A stretch of DNA of 64,000 bases, taken from assembly GCA_963732855.1 (NCBI GenBank), contig CAVTBB010000002.1, positions 372,001 through 436,000 of the forward strand, read 5' to 3'. Numbering within the stretch: the first letter of the stretch is position 1; each line of letters starts with the position of its first letter. The notes below the pieces were generated by a model. The model was not told where the DNA came from and searched no databases. It saw only the letters and a program-made list of their open reading frames with translations. The position numbers and the translations under genes were made by a program. Below are positions 34,969 to 43,938 of this stretch, piece by piece. This DNA is from DASXVU01 sp963732855. Its GTDB lineage: Archaea > Thermoplasmatota > Thermoplasmata > Methanomassiliicoccales > UBA472.

Positions 34969-36333
34969 TCATCCCCCCAAGTCCGAGGACATAACCTTCC
35001 GGACCTCTTCGCCACATCCGCGCGACTCCTTGCCCACGACCCGGGTTATGCCCGGCTCCAGGACCGGACCGGGCCTGCCGCATACCGGACACCGCTCCAA
35101 CATCTTTGCCCGGTCACCGGTGATGATGAAACCTGGATAGCTATACATAGAGCCATCCAGGAATGCGAACCTCCCATATTCTCCATAGCCGAGCTGGTTG
35201 AAATTGTCATCCAGTATCATTGGGTGAATGTAGGTGGTCGGGATGTGCAGATGATGCCCTTCTGGGCACTGTACCATCCATCCGTTTCCCTCTACCATAC
35301 CATACATGTCGATCACGTTCTCCGCCGGGATACCGAGATAGTCCTTGATGTCCTGGCGGAACTCGGTCTCCGGCATGCGCTTCAGCTCGTGCACCTTCCA
35401 GCCGCCACCGGTGAGGACCAGTCCGCGCTCTCCGACGTCGAAGCGGCGGCCCTCCTCCTTGAGACGTTCGATGACTGAGAACAAGATGAACGGGGCCCCG
35501 CAGAAAGCCAGTTCCTCCTTTGCCTTATCCCTCTTCTCGATCCAGGTGATAATATCGGTGACCGCCTTCTTCTGTGCCCGGCTGGTCATCTTCTTGACCA
35601 ACTTGGACTTGAGGCTCTTGTCATCGCTCATTGTTTGCTTGATCAGTTCAGTGTCGATCACCCGATCTACCGCGCATTCCACGTCCTTCATGATATCATA
35701 ATAGATCGTGCCTAGACGGCCAGCGAACAGGTTTGTCTTGAATGGGTTGGGCAACAGCAGATACCCATACATATCCGGGTTCCAGCGGGGATAGAACATG
35801 GAGACCACGCTCTTGGCCATCGCATACTCGTTGATGTTGAAGCTTCTAAGATCGCGGGGAACGAAGGTGTGTCGCCCGCCCGTGCCGCTGCTGTAGGTGG
35901 TGATTATGCCAGCAACATTAAACGCCTCGATGACCTGGTCGTACGATGGCTCCTTGCCCGTGATCTTGACCTGAGGCAGATCGCCGGTGAAGATATTGCC
36001 CAACCAGGTGGCGAAGTCGCGCCCTGTCGGAGTGGATTTGAAGAACTCGCTTTGGATCAGAGGGACCTTGGCCATGTCAGCAACCGATTTGATGTCTGCT
36101 GGCGAAATCCCGGCGTCCTGGCAGAACCCGTGGTACATGGGGTTCTGTTCATAATGGCGTGTGAATTGGTACTTGACCGCGTTGAAGCGCAGAGTATCTG
36201 CCTCCTCGGTCGGAACCCGGAAAAGGTCGGTCGGCCCGTATACTGCCTGATCGGAGGGGGTCCATTCCGAGCCAGTCGGGAGATATTTCTGGACCTTTCC
36301 TTCGAAGATGTTTACATAATCGGTATAACCCAT
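34969..36333 (-). CDS. LuxE-family acyl-protein synthetase (ANL-like)
   Basis: This 454-residue protein has YSSGTGGRHTFVPRDL (adenylate P-loop, as in TSGTTG), MYGMVEGNGW (adenine-binding YGxTE-like) and FIITGDRA near the C-terminal hinge, the hallmarks of the LuxE/acyl-CoA-synthetase superfamily. LuxE enzymes activate a fatty acid with ATP and pass it to a cysteine before reduction by LuxC. No LuxC-like reductase is found here. A CPVCG pair near the C-terminus may bind zinc. ATG 36333 follows TCTTTATAGC (36355-36364) by about 25 bases, so it may be leaderless. The downstream partner is the transglutaminase-like protein. Confidence 0.8.
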   Translation of the reverse strand: MGYTDYVNIFEGKVQKYLPTGSEWTPSDQAVYGPTDLFRVPTEEADTLRFNAVKYQFTRHYEQNPMYHGFCQDAGISPADIKSVADMAKVPLIQSEFFKSTPTGRDFATWLGNIFTGDLPQVKITGKEPSYDQVIEAFNVAGIITTYSSGTGGRHTFVPRDLRSFNINEYAMAKSVVSMFYPRWNPDMYGYLLLPNPFKTNLFAGRLGTIYYDIMKDVECAVDRVIDTELIKQTMSDDKSLKSKLVKKMTSRAQKKAVTDIITWIEKRDKAKEELAFCGAPFILFSVIERLKEEGRRFDVGERGLVLTGGGWKVHELKRMPETEFRQDIKDYLGIPAENVIDMYGMVEGNGWMVQCPEGHHLHIPTTYIHPMILDDNFNQLGYGEYGRFAFLDGSMYSYPGFIITGDRAKMLERCPVCGRPGPVLEPGITRVVGKESRGCGEEVRKVMSSDLGG

Positions 36334-36573
36334 CGGGCTTGAATGCGGCCCTTGCTATAAAGATATCTTGAGTAGAACACCGGACTACGCAAATCAGTCG
36401 TTGATTGCCAATTTTAATGCCAATCATTCTGACAATAGCTACTAATTCCCTACTCTTAGTTTGTCAATTGGTTATCCTTGGTCGATCAAGGGAAAATGAA
36501 CGAAAAGGATATTCCGTATTTACGTATCATATCGAACGGCTAGTTTATCCATTCATTAAGCATTTCCCATCAT

Positions 36574-37322
36574 GTGATAGGGAGTGGAATCACCGGAGAA
36601 GATCAGCTGAAAAGACAGTTTACCTGGTTGAAAGACCCGTGGTTATGGTTGATGCGCAACAAGGTGTTGGAGCATTTGGATGCCGAGGAGGACAAGCCAA
36701 CCGCTCTGGACGTCGGGTGCGGACCGGGGCTGGTGATGGACCTCTTCTCTTCGACATTTGAGGTTCAGGGGATAGACATCGATCCGAACATGGTCCGGTC
36801 AGCGAAGGAGCGCGGATTGAAGGTTTTCCATGGAGATGCCCTTGACCTACCCTTCGAGGATGGGAGCTTCGATCTGGCCTATTGCTCCTTCACGCTCCTC
36901 TGGGTCGGGGATAGCGGAAGGCGATCGAGGAGATGTCCCGGGTCTCGAGAAGGTTCGTGGTAAGTCTGGCCGAACCGGATTACGGCGGGAGGATCTGCCA
37001 CCCGAAGGAAGTCGCGGACCTCGATCGATATCTGGTGAAATCCCTGATCGATGAGGGAGCGGACCCTTTCACTGGACGAAAGCTGTGTAAGATCATGGAA
37101 GATGTCGGCCTAGAAGTGGAGACGGGGGAACATTCGGGTGTCATGTCACCATTTCAGCTCAGAAAAGAAGCTCAAGCCGAGTGGGATTCTCTTGCCAAAG
37201 CGGTCGGCACGATGGTCGACGAGGATGTGATGGAGCGAGCAAAGGAAGCCTGGGACCGGGCCTTGAGAGACCGTTCGCTCTTCCTCTTCAACCCGATCTT
37301 CTACGCCATAGGTAGAAAATGA
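36574..37322 (+). pseudogene. SAM-dependent methyltransferase with a frameshift
   Basis: The first frame (36574-36963) encodes a class I methyltransferase start with the SAM motif ALDVGCGPGLVMDLF, the acidic GIDIDPNM and FEDGSFDLAYCSFTLLWVGD. The continuation, KAIEEMSRVSRRFVVSLAEPDYGG through to FNPIFYAIGRK, lies in the -1 frame from about 36915 to 37322. One lost base around 36915-36920 (CGGAAGG) would join the two into about 249 residues. It is either a pseudogene, a sequencing error or, less likely, a programmed shift. The start at GTG 36574 is uncertain. The substrate is unknown. Confidence 0.75.
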
Positions 37323-38672
37323 TCACATGCTGGAGTGCCGGTCCAGACAGATATAGTCACCAGTCTCCCTGGAGAGCGGACATCCGCCGCCGCAGACCTC
37401 TTTCATATCACAATCCGGGCATTCCCCGTCTAGATATCTCCTCTCTCGTATTTTCTTGCACAGGTCATGGTCCCATATCTTCGTCCAGGGGTCGGTTAGG
37501 ATATTGCCCAGCGCCTCGTAATAGCTCTGGCAGGGCAATACGGCCCCATCCGGCTCTATCGCCATATTGAGCGAGCAGGCCGTGCATTGCTTTATGCCCA
37601 GTCCATAGTTGACCGGATTGAACTCGTGGTATGGCGTCGGGGTGTACCAGATCAGCTTGACCTTAGCCTCGGCGGCGATCGCATTCAGCCGGGTCAGGAC
37701 CGCTGCCAGATCCGGATATGTTATGCCTTCGGTCGCGATGCCTTTCCCCGACCGGATGATCCCATTGAAGGCGATGTTCTTGACACCAAGTGAGATGAGG
37801 AAGTGCATGGTCTCTTCGAGATCATCAAGATTGGACCTCATGATGGTGGTGTTAGTGCTAACGTACATCTCCTCTTTGAGCGCCACTTTCAACCCTTCGA
37901 TGGTCTCCTTCCAAGCTCCCGACGCCCCGACCAAGCGGTCATGGAGCTCCTCATGTGATGACAACACGGTTATCTGGACATGGTCTAGGCCTTTCGCAAC
38001 CAGATCATGCAGGTAGCCGGGTTCACCGAGCCTTCTCCCATTCGAGACCATCCCGGTGACCTGGCCTAACTCCTCCGACTTGGCGATCAGCTTCGACAGT
38101 CCTTCATATTTGGTCGGCTCGCCCCCGGTGAAGACTATGTGCGGTATTCCGAGCTCCCATGTCTTCGCAATTACCTGTTTCCACTGCTCCACCGTCATCT
38201 CCTTCATCTCCCTGGGCTCGTTGTAGCAGTGGTCGCACTTGTTCTGACACCGGTAGGTCAATGCCAGGTCCATTCGGTAGGGTGCAGGGAAGTCGTCCTT
38301 TCCAATGGAGGGCTTGTCCGGCCCGATCATGTTAAGGACCTCCTGGTCACCGGACAGGAATGATAAGAGCTGCGCTTTGATGGATCTGAAGTGTTCCATT
38401 GCTTTCGCACTATCTAGACCGCGGTACCGGCGCCGCATATACTTCGCAGTGGCTTTCTCCGAACGGCCCTCGAGGGCACAGCGTACGTAGTCGAGGGCGG
38501 TCCCATTCAGGAATATTATGCTGGACGCATCGACCAGCAACGCTCCCTTGCTCTCTGAATCGACCCTTAGATGGAAACGGTGCAGCTTTAGGTCGCCCTT
38601 TCCGTCGTACTTGTGGATGCCAGGGGAAAGTCCCTTACCATTCACTTCCTGCCATCTCTCCTTGAAGGTCAT
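37323..38672 (-). CDS. Radical SAM/SPASM enzyme with N-terminal PqqD-like domain
   Basis: This 449-residue protein has an N-terminal domain (residues about 27-105, SKGALLVDASSIIFLNGTALDYV) that resembles the PqqD peptide-binding fold. The radical SAM core carries YRCQNKCDHCYNE (C142, C146, C149) and VFTGGEPT. A C-terminal SPASM region has many Cys (QCTACSLNM, LPCQSYY, GECPDCDMKEVCGGGCPL) for auxiliary clusters. This build is typical of peptide-modifying (RiPP/sactipeptide) maturases. ATG 38672 follows GGAGGTGGAC and overlaps the stop of the (Cys-Ala)6 membrane protein by four bases, so it probably acts on that protein's tail. Confidence 0.92.
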   Translation of the reverse strand: MTFKERWQEVNGKGLSPGIHKYDGKGDLKLHRFHLRVDSESKGALLVDASSIIFLNGTALDYVRCALEGRSEKATAKYMRRRYRGLDSAKAMEHFRSIKAQLLSFLSGDQEVLNMIGPDKPSIGKDDFPAPYRMDLALTYRCQNKCDHCYNEPREMKEMTVEQWKQVIAKTWELGIPHIVFTGGEPTKYEGLSKLIAKSEELGQVTGMVSNGRRLGEPGYLHDLVAKGLDHVQITVLSSHEELHDRLVGASGAWKETIEGLKVALKEEMYVSTNTTIMRSNLDDLEETMHFLISLGVKNIAFNGIIRSGKGIATEGITYPDLAAVLTRLNAIAAEAKVKLIWYTPTPYHEFNPVNYGLGIKQCTACSLNMAIEPDGAVLPCQSYYEALGNILTDPWTKIWDHDLCKKIRERRYLDGECPDCDMKEVCGGGCPLSRETGDYICLDRHSSM

Positions 38673-40309
38673 CGTCCACCTCCGGCACAAGCGCACGCAC
38701 AGGCGCAAGCGCAGGCACAGTGCCCTCCCCCGGACATGCCCTGGCCGCTGGCTGGGGTATCGGGCACCGGGTTGGTGACTGCGACAACGTCACTTGAGAT
38801 CCCGCGCATGTCGTTCACCAGGTTATTGGCTGCTGATTTGACCTGGGAGACGTAGTTCTGGGCAGCCTGGCTGACATCAATCCCGGGACCGCCGGCTCCG
38901 GGGACGCTACGTGGTCCAAGCAGGATCGGGAGGATCAGTATCTGGCGCTGCATCCTGCCCGGATAGTCCCGGTCCAGCATCATCCAATTATTGTTTTCGT
39001 TGAGCGTCCGGTAGACACCCTCAGGAGTTCCCGCCGCAATGACCTGCTGCCAAGCCTTGTCGCAAATGGAATCATAATACTTCTTGGTGACCTCCAGGTC
39101 GAATCCCTTCATCTTGTCCCTGGTCGATTCGATAAGGCGCACCAGAGTGTTCTTCAATGCGGCTCGGCCCACCGTCTGGTCTGGTAGGATTGCCTTCAGG
39201 TAATCTTTCTCGTATGGATGGTCGGCGGTTTCAGCCAACTTCTTCAGGCGCATAGGCGTCTGTTCAGAAAGGATCTCCACCTTCTTCTTCTGGATGAGCC
39301 CGAACAGGATCATGGTGGCCACCATCTCCAGGGGCCTTTCCAGGATCACTGCCGCCTCCACGGCGGTCAGGTCACGCCGAGGACCTGCGCCAACCACGTT
39401 CATCTCTGGCTCGTAATAGTCCCCGTTCCGGCGTCTGGAAGCAGAAATGCTGGCCATGATAATCACGGAGATCATGGCCCCGAACACGATGAGGGGAAGC
39501 AGCAGACAGACCAGATCGAAAGCGTCCTCGATAATGTTGCCGCCCTGGGCTTCCTTCAGGTAGTATTGCTCAACATAGATGGTGGGAAATCCCCCTCCGA
39601 AATCAAAGGTGCCGGCGGCCACAGCGTTCGGTCCCGCGTTTGTCCGCGCCCATGTGGCTACCGTCCTGCTAGTCGCGTTATCCCATACCAGGGAATCCCA
39701 GGGATGATCCTGGAGCCAGTACGCTTGGGTAGCGTTGTCGAAACCGATCGGGAAGATAAGGCGCTCGATCAGGACCGCGGTAGGCCCGACCTGGAATGAA
39801 GTGTCGAACCATGTGGGTCTGAAGCTCACGCCCACAGAGTCTACCACCAGGTCGTTGATGTAGACCATATGTGGGTTATTGACATGGAAATACAGGTCGA
39901 ATGACCCATGACTCCCGATCGCGTTCTGGAGGCTGCTACCGAACTCCACCGCCATACCCGGACTTACATAAGGTGAATCATGCACCTGCGCCGGAGCGTA
40001 GGTCACGCCCTGGACTACGATCCTTGCAGAGGCCGTAGAGGCGTCGTAATAGGAATTGGGAAGGCCTATATCCACTCCGTCCAAGGATGCTACGTTGATA
40101 AACGAGAAATGGTAGTCGATATCCACACTGCCGTCCCGCATGATTGTCACGTTGACCTCCTGCGAGGCAACGGAGAATGAAGGGGAAGCGGCCTCGACGG
40201 ATCCGATCGGCGACGAACCGACAAGCCCCAGGCCAGTGATGATCAGCAAGGCAGAGATCGACACGATCAGCATCTTAAGAGTGGAACCATGTGCTTCTGT
40301 TCGTTCCAT
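38669..40309 (-). CDS. DUF2207-like membrane protein with a C-terminal (Cys-Ala)6 tail
   Basis: This 546-residue protein has an N-terminal signal helix (LKMLIVSISALLIITGLGLVG), a DUF2207-type extracellular domain (VNVTIMRDGSVDIDYHFSFIN), one clear transmembrane helix (about 260-290, LVCLLLPLIVFGAMISVIIM) and a cytosolic part with AAVILERPLEMVATMILFGL. It ends GGGHCACACACACACAGGGR. The six Cys-Ala pairs use different codons (TGT/TGC, GCC/GCT/GCG), so selection keeps the peptide. Start ATG 40309 follows GGTGAT; 40319-40321 is an alternative. It is the second gene of a three-gene unit: zinc-ribbon protein, this protein, radical SAM enzyme. Confidence 0.9.
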   Translation of the reverse strand: MERTEAHGSTLKMLIVSISALLIITGLGLVGSSPIGSVEAASPSFSVASQEVNVTIMRDGSVDIDYHFSFINVASLDGVDIGLPNSYYDASTASARIVVQGVTYAPAQVHDSPYVSPGMAVEFGSSLQNAIGSHGSFDLYFHVNNPHMVYINDLVVDSVGVSFRPTWFDTSFQVGPTAVLIERLIFPIGFDNATQAYWLQDHPWDSLVWDNATSRTVATWARTNAGPNAVAAGTFDFGGGFPTIYVEQYYLKEAQGGNIIEDAFDLVCLLLPLIVFGAMISVIIMASISASRRRNGDYYEPEMNVVGAGPRRDLTAVEAAVILERPLEMVATMILFGLIQKKKVEILSEQTPMRLKKLAETADHPYEKDYLKAILPDQTVGRAALKNTLVRLIESTRDKMKGFDLEVTKKYYDSICDKAWQQVIAAGTPEGVYRTLNENNNWMMLDRDYPGRMQRQILILPILLGPRSVPGAGGPGIDVSQAAQNYVSQVKSAANNLVNDMRGISSDVVAVTNPVPDTPASGQGMSGGGHCACACACACACAGGGR

Positions 40310-40314
40310 GTGGA

Positions 40315-40683
40315 TCACCATTTGGGGGACTCTTGCAAGGATGTGACCGTGTTGCAATACGGACATACCATGACCACACCGCCCTCGACCACCTTGAGGT
40401 TCTTCTCAGATAGGGGAGCACCGCAGGTCCGGCACTTCAACTCTTTCTGGTCCATCGTCCCGGAGCCCTCCATCTTCACGTTGAAATTCTGGGTGACCAG
40501 GGTGGGTTTTGCCGCGTCTATCTTCTGGCTACGGTAAACGAAGAACAGAAGCATGACCGCTATCAGCACTAGCACGGCACCCGTGATCAGGTTCTCGATG
40601 CCAGACGCTATCAGGAATATCACTCCTAACAGTATCAGGAATATCGCGACGAACAGTACTAAGCCTTGGACAATACGATTCAT
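40315..40683 (-). CDS. Small two-helix membrane protein with a zinc ribbon
   Basis: This 122-residue protein has two transmembrane helices (VQGLVLFVAIFLILLGVIFL and ITGAVLVLIAVMLLFFVY) and a cytosolic C-terminal zinc ribbon (CRTCGAPLSEKNL and VMVCPYCNTV). ATG 40683 follows GGAGGGAG and a TATA-like TTTAAG; a longer frame to 40779 overlaps the upstream gene and is not preferred. Its stop (TGA) is part of the overlap with the start region of the (Cys-Ala)6 protein, so both are likely cotranslated. It may form the membrane partner of that protein. Confidence 0.8.
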   Translation of the reverse strand: MNRIVQGLVLFVAIFLILLGVIFLIASGIENLITGAVLVLIAVMLLFFVYRSQKIDAAKPTLVTQNFNVKMEGSGTMDQKELKCRTCGAPLSEKNLKVVEGGVVMVCPYCNTVTSLQESPKW

Positions 40684-40775
40684 GTTTCTACTCCCTCCTC
40701 TCAGATTGGCTCCTTTGCTCTTAAAGTTGCCTGGAACGAGATGACCATCTAAACACTCCCCAATATTTTGTTCAT

Positions 40776-41378
40776 TCACCGATATGAGGGTGGGCGGGGC
40801 CCAGGCCTTGATCCGGATATATGCTGGATGATGTCCTCCATTGCCTTCTGACCCCTTGGTGTCTCCAGTACATTCATGGCTGGGCTCACCGAAGCCACCA
40901 ATACGACGTTTCCATCTATCCCGTATCTCTGAAACACGTTCTGGTAACGAACGGTCACCGGCGAGAACAACTCTATCCCTTGAGGATTGCCGCAGGTGAA
41001 GAGCATGGCACCTTTCTTACCCGCAGGCAGCCGATTCGTAAATTGCCCCGAAACCCCACCGGATGCCAAGAATGAATAGAACCGGTCGATGAGCGCCTTT
41101 GTAGTTGCCGTTTCCGCCGAGATGTATATCGGCGATCCGATGATGATGGCATCTGCCTCCCATATCTTTTGCAGTGCCGGGAGCAGTTCGTCCTTCTGTA
41201 CGCACTTGTCCACCTTCTTGCAACCCATGCATGCTGAGCAGTCCTTGAAGTCCATGCCGAAAAGGTCGAAGTAGTCGACCTCCGCCCCTTTGCCGGAAAA
41301 GTTGCTAGCCACTCCCTGAAGGATGGCAGCAGTGTTTCCCTCTTTGCGGGGACTTCCATTGAAAATAACAATTTTCAT
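40776..41378 (-). CDS. Iron-sulfur flavoprotein (NADPH-dependent FMN reductase family)
   Basis: This 200-residue protein has the flavodoxin-like FMN loop NGSPRKEGNTAAIL, a compact cysteine motif DCSACMGCKKVDKC (C-x2-C-x2-C-x5-C, as in archaeal Isf proteins) and GSPIYISAETATTKALIDRFY. It probably accepts electrons from ferredoxin and reduces oxygen species or disulfides. No divergent neighbour is coupled. The small zinc-ribbon gene starts 93 bases downstream on the same strand and may belong to the same transcript. Confidence 0.9.
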   Translation of the reverse strand: MKIVIFNGSPRKEGNTAAILQGVASNFSGKGAEVDYFDLFGMDFKDCSACMGCKKVDKCVQKDELLPALQKIWEADAIIIGSPIYISAETATTKALIDRFYSFLASGGVSGQFTNRLPAGKKGAMLFTCGNPQGIELFSPVTVRYQNVFQRYGIDGNVVLVASVSPAMNVLETPRGQKAMEDIIQHISGSRPGPRPPSYR

Positions 41379-41507
41379 CTACACCGATCTTGGAAGTGCC
41401 ATTTTGGATAGTTAAAACGTTGGCCCATGACGTTCAATATCGTAGACCTCGATGAAACCACTCGTTGGAAGGCAATCAATAAATGAACCGAACCAACATT
41501 CAAGACC

Positions 41508-42044
41508 ATGGCAATCAAGGAGACGGTCCGGATGGTGTCGGATCTGATGGAGGTAGCGGCGAGGACCGCGCCTAAAGGCCTCGGTAAGGATTTCATCGAG
41601 GTCAAGGTGCTTACCGACGGGGAAAGGATCGCGGTCGGGAACGAAATGATGAGGATGAGCAAGGAGGCAGCACATCCCAATTTCGATCGGGATGGCCAGA
41701 ACGTGCTTGACTCTGACGCTTTGGTGCTGATCGGACTGCTTCCGCACAAAGGCGCGGGGCTGAATTGTGGGGCGTGTGGTTTCTCGACATGCATGGAGAT
41801 GGAGGGCCATAAGGTTCAAGCTGATTTCCTCGGAGGGAACTGCGCAATCCGGCTGCTCGACCTGGGGATCGCCATTGGATCGGCGGTCAAGATCGCATCC
41901 GAGCTCAACGTTGACAACCGCATTATGTACCGGGTCGGCGTGGCGGCCAGGCGTCTAGGTATGGTCAGCGCCCAGATCGTCCACGGAGTGCCGTTGTCTG
42001 CGACCGGTAAGAACATATTCTTCGATCGCCAGCCGAAGAAGTGA
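41508..42044 (+). CDS. DUF2148 ferredoxin-domain protein
   Basis: This 178-residue protein has a helical N-terminus and the Fe-S motif LNCGACGFSTCMEMEG plus GNCAIRLLDLGIAIGSAV, typical of DUF2148 proteins. These are common in methanogens and other strict anaerobes and probably carry a 4Fe-4S cluster. Their partner is not known. AATAAATG about 28 bases before the ATG suggests a leaderless start. It is divergent from the Fe-S flavoprotein. Confidence 0.9.
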   Translation: MAIKETVRMVSDLMEVAARTAPKGLGKDFIEVKVLTDGERIAVGNEMMRMSKEAAHPNFDRDGQNVLDSDALVLIGLLPHKGAGLNCGACGFSTCMEMEGHKVQADFLGGNCAIRLLDLGIAIGSAVKIASELNVDNRIMYRVGVAARRLGMVSAQIVHGVPLSATGKNIFFDRQPKK

Positions 42045-42127
42045 TCCAGAGGTCCCTGGCCCGGATTCTTCTCTGTCATCAGGCAGATCGCGAAACCAAT
42101 TAATCGATCATCAGCTTCTACTGGTAC

Positions 42128-43033
42128 GTGAAGTCCTGGAGGATCCTCACCAATAACTCGGTGATGATGGTATTGGCATTCGTCACGGCCATGGTCACCG
42201 GGGGTTTCCCTGTCGGCATCTCACTCACCAACAGCAACATCGCCATGTTAACCCTGATCGTGATGATGTCCCTGTCGTTGACGTCCCTCCGGCTAAGGGG
42301 ATTGAAGCTGAAGGATCACACCATACCGATCCGCAACGCGTTCCTGCTTTCGTTCGTTCTCTCCACCGGAACGACATTAGCCATGAGCTTCCTGTTCCAG
42401 GGCGACATGAGAGACGGCTGGATCATCATGGCCGCGGTGCCTTCGGCGGTCTCCATCGTCCCCTTCACCTATCTTCTCAAAGGGGATCTAGATTCCACCT
42501 TGGTCTCGTCTGCCTCTCTCTATTTTATCGCTTTGGCGGTCACACCGATCATAACATTGGTGTTCCTTGGAACAGTGGTGGACATCATGACCCTGTTAGG
42601 CTACGTCGGCTATCTCATCCTTCTGCCCATGGTAATCTCCCGGATACTGAGGCAGGTGGACATCAGGCCGGAGCAGAAGATCGCGATGATCAACGTCGCC
42701 TTCTTTGTGCTCATAGTGGCCATCGCCGGCCCCAACCGCCAGGTCTTCTTCGGGGAACCGGCGATCCTGGCGGGACTTACCCTGGTGGCCTTCGCCAGGG
42801 TCTTCGGCATCGGTCTGTTCTGGAACTGGTGTTTGGGGAGGAAGAGCGTCCCACGCACCCGACGGGTCCCTGAGGTCCTGTTCGCCTCATACAAAAACAC
42901 CGGGATGGCCGCTACCATGGCCATCGCCCTCATAGGCCCTACCGCCGCCGTTCCCGCCACGGTATGCACGTTGGTCGACATCGTCTGGCTGATCTTCCTG
43001 TCAAAGTCCATCTTCACTCCAACGAAAAAATAA
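42128..43033 (+). CDS. BASS-like (bile acid:sodium symporter family) transporter
   Basis: This 301-residue protein has about nine hydrophobic helices and the repeat layout of the BASS/AEC superfamily, with a central AAVPSAVSIVPFTYLLKGDLDSTLVS block and a late EVLFASYKNTGMAATMAIALIG block, as in bile-acid-family symporters. The transported molecule cannot be told. The GTG start at 42128 has no clear ribosome-binding site. It stands alone, 84 bases after the DUF2148 gene and on the same strand. Confidence 0.78.
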   Translation: MKSWRILTNNSVMMVLAFVTAMVTGGFPVGISLTNSNIAMLTLIVMMSLSLTSLRLRGLKLKDHTIPIRNAFLLSFVLSTGTTLAMSFLFQGDMRDGWIIMAAVPSAVSIVPFTYLLKGDLDSTLVSSASLYFIALAVTPIITLVFLGTVVDIMTLLGYVGYLILLPMVISRILRQVDIRPEQKIAMINVAFFVLIVAIAGPNRQVFFGEPAILAGLTLVAFARVFGIGLFWNWCLGRKSVPRTRRVPEVLFASYKNTGMAATMAIALIGPTAAVPATVCTLVDIVWLIFLSKSIFTPTKK

Positions 43034-43181
43034 GGTGACAACCAACCAATTTCGATGGGCGGAAAATTTGATCGCTTTGAAGTGGGGCCGTGCGTCCGTA
43101 CGTTCGTCCAGGATCGGTGCGCAGGTATGCCCTAAAAGCTCGAAGAGCTGATGATCACCCCCACCGGCACTGGTGGGTTGA

Positions 43182-43934
43182 TCAGGGCACCTGCTTCTCC
43201 CGGAAGAGATAAGCCCCAAGCAGCAACAAGATGGCGGCCAGGATGATCAAAGAGATGAACGATATCCCGGCGTCTCCAGAGAATCCGGATATGCTCCCGT
43301 AATTGATCTGGGTCGAGGCAATGATGCGTAGCTGGTGCATGATGGTGAAGTTCCCCACCACCCCCGGGAATGATCCAATGAAGCCCTCCCAGATGAACGC
43401 ATAGATCAGGCCTAGATAGATCGGCTGCCTCAGGACGACGCCCATGACCAGGAACAGGGACGAATAGACCACGGTACCCAGCATCAGGACCGCCAAATAG
43501 GAAAGGAGCAATCCAATGGCATCGCTGGACATGCCAGAGATAAGGAAGTATCCGGACCACCCCACGGTCGTGATGATTACCAGAGAGATTCCAAGCACGA
43601 TGATCAACGACAGGTAGTATCCCAGGTACGATATCCTCCGATCGACCGGGGAGGTGAGCACCTGGGTGATGCTCCGGTCATCTATCTCGTTACGAATCAT
43701 AGATGCTCCGAAGATCATCGCCATGATGGGAAGCACGAACGACAGCACCAGCAGGTTGAGCAGGTCGCTGCCTTGGCCGATCGAGTTGATGCTGAGTGAG
43801 GCTGAATAGCCCATGACCACGCCGATAAGGGCGGCCAACAATAGAATGATGATCCAGCGCCGGTTGGTCAGCAACTTCTTGATGGAATAGGTGAGCATCG
43901 CCCGCATCCCTATTATGTTCAAATCGAGGTCCAC
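43182..43934 (-). CDS. ABC-2 type permease, last gene of the double ABC operon
   Basis: This 250-residue membrane protein has about six helices, including LLLAALIGVVMGYSASL, LNLLVLSFVLPIMAMIFGAS and ISLIILAAILLLLGAYLF. The EIDDRSITQVLTSPVDRRISYLG loop after helix 2 is typical of ABC-2 exporters. GTG 43934 follows GGGGTGAG and starts four bases after the ATPase stop; a longer frame to 44039 overlaps the ATPase. It should pair with the ATPase at 43939-44868. Confidence 0.85.
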   Translation of the reverse strand: MDLDLNIIGMRAMLTYSIKKLLTNRRWIIILLLAALIGVVMGYSASLSINSIGQGSDLLNLLVLSFVLPIMAMIFGASMIRNEIDDRSITQVLTSPVDRRISYLGYYLSLIIVLGISLVIITTVGWSGYFLISGMSSDAIGLLLSYLAVLMLGTVVYSSLFLVMGVVLRQPIYLGLIYAFIWEGFIGSFPGVVGNFTIMHQLRIIASTQINYGSISGFSGDAGISFISLIILAAILLLLGAYLFREKQVP

Positions 43935-43938
43935 CTTC

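Noticed and set aside
34534..35478. Plus-strand ORF of 314 codons
   Set aside because: Antisense to the transglutaminase-like and LuxE-like genes.
36905..36935. Programmed -1 frameshift in the methyltransferase gene
   Set aside because: No slippery heptamer or downstream structure is evident; decay or sequencing error is simpler.
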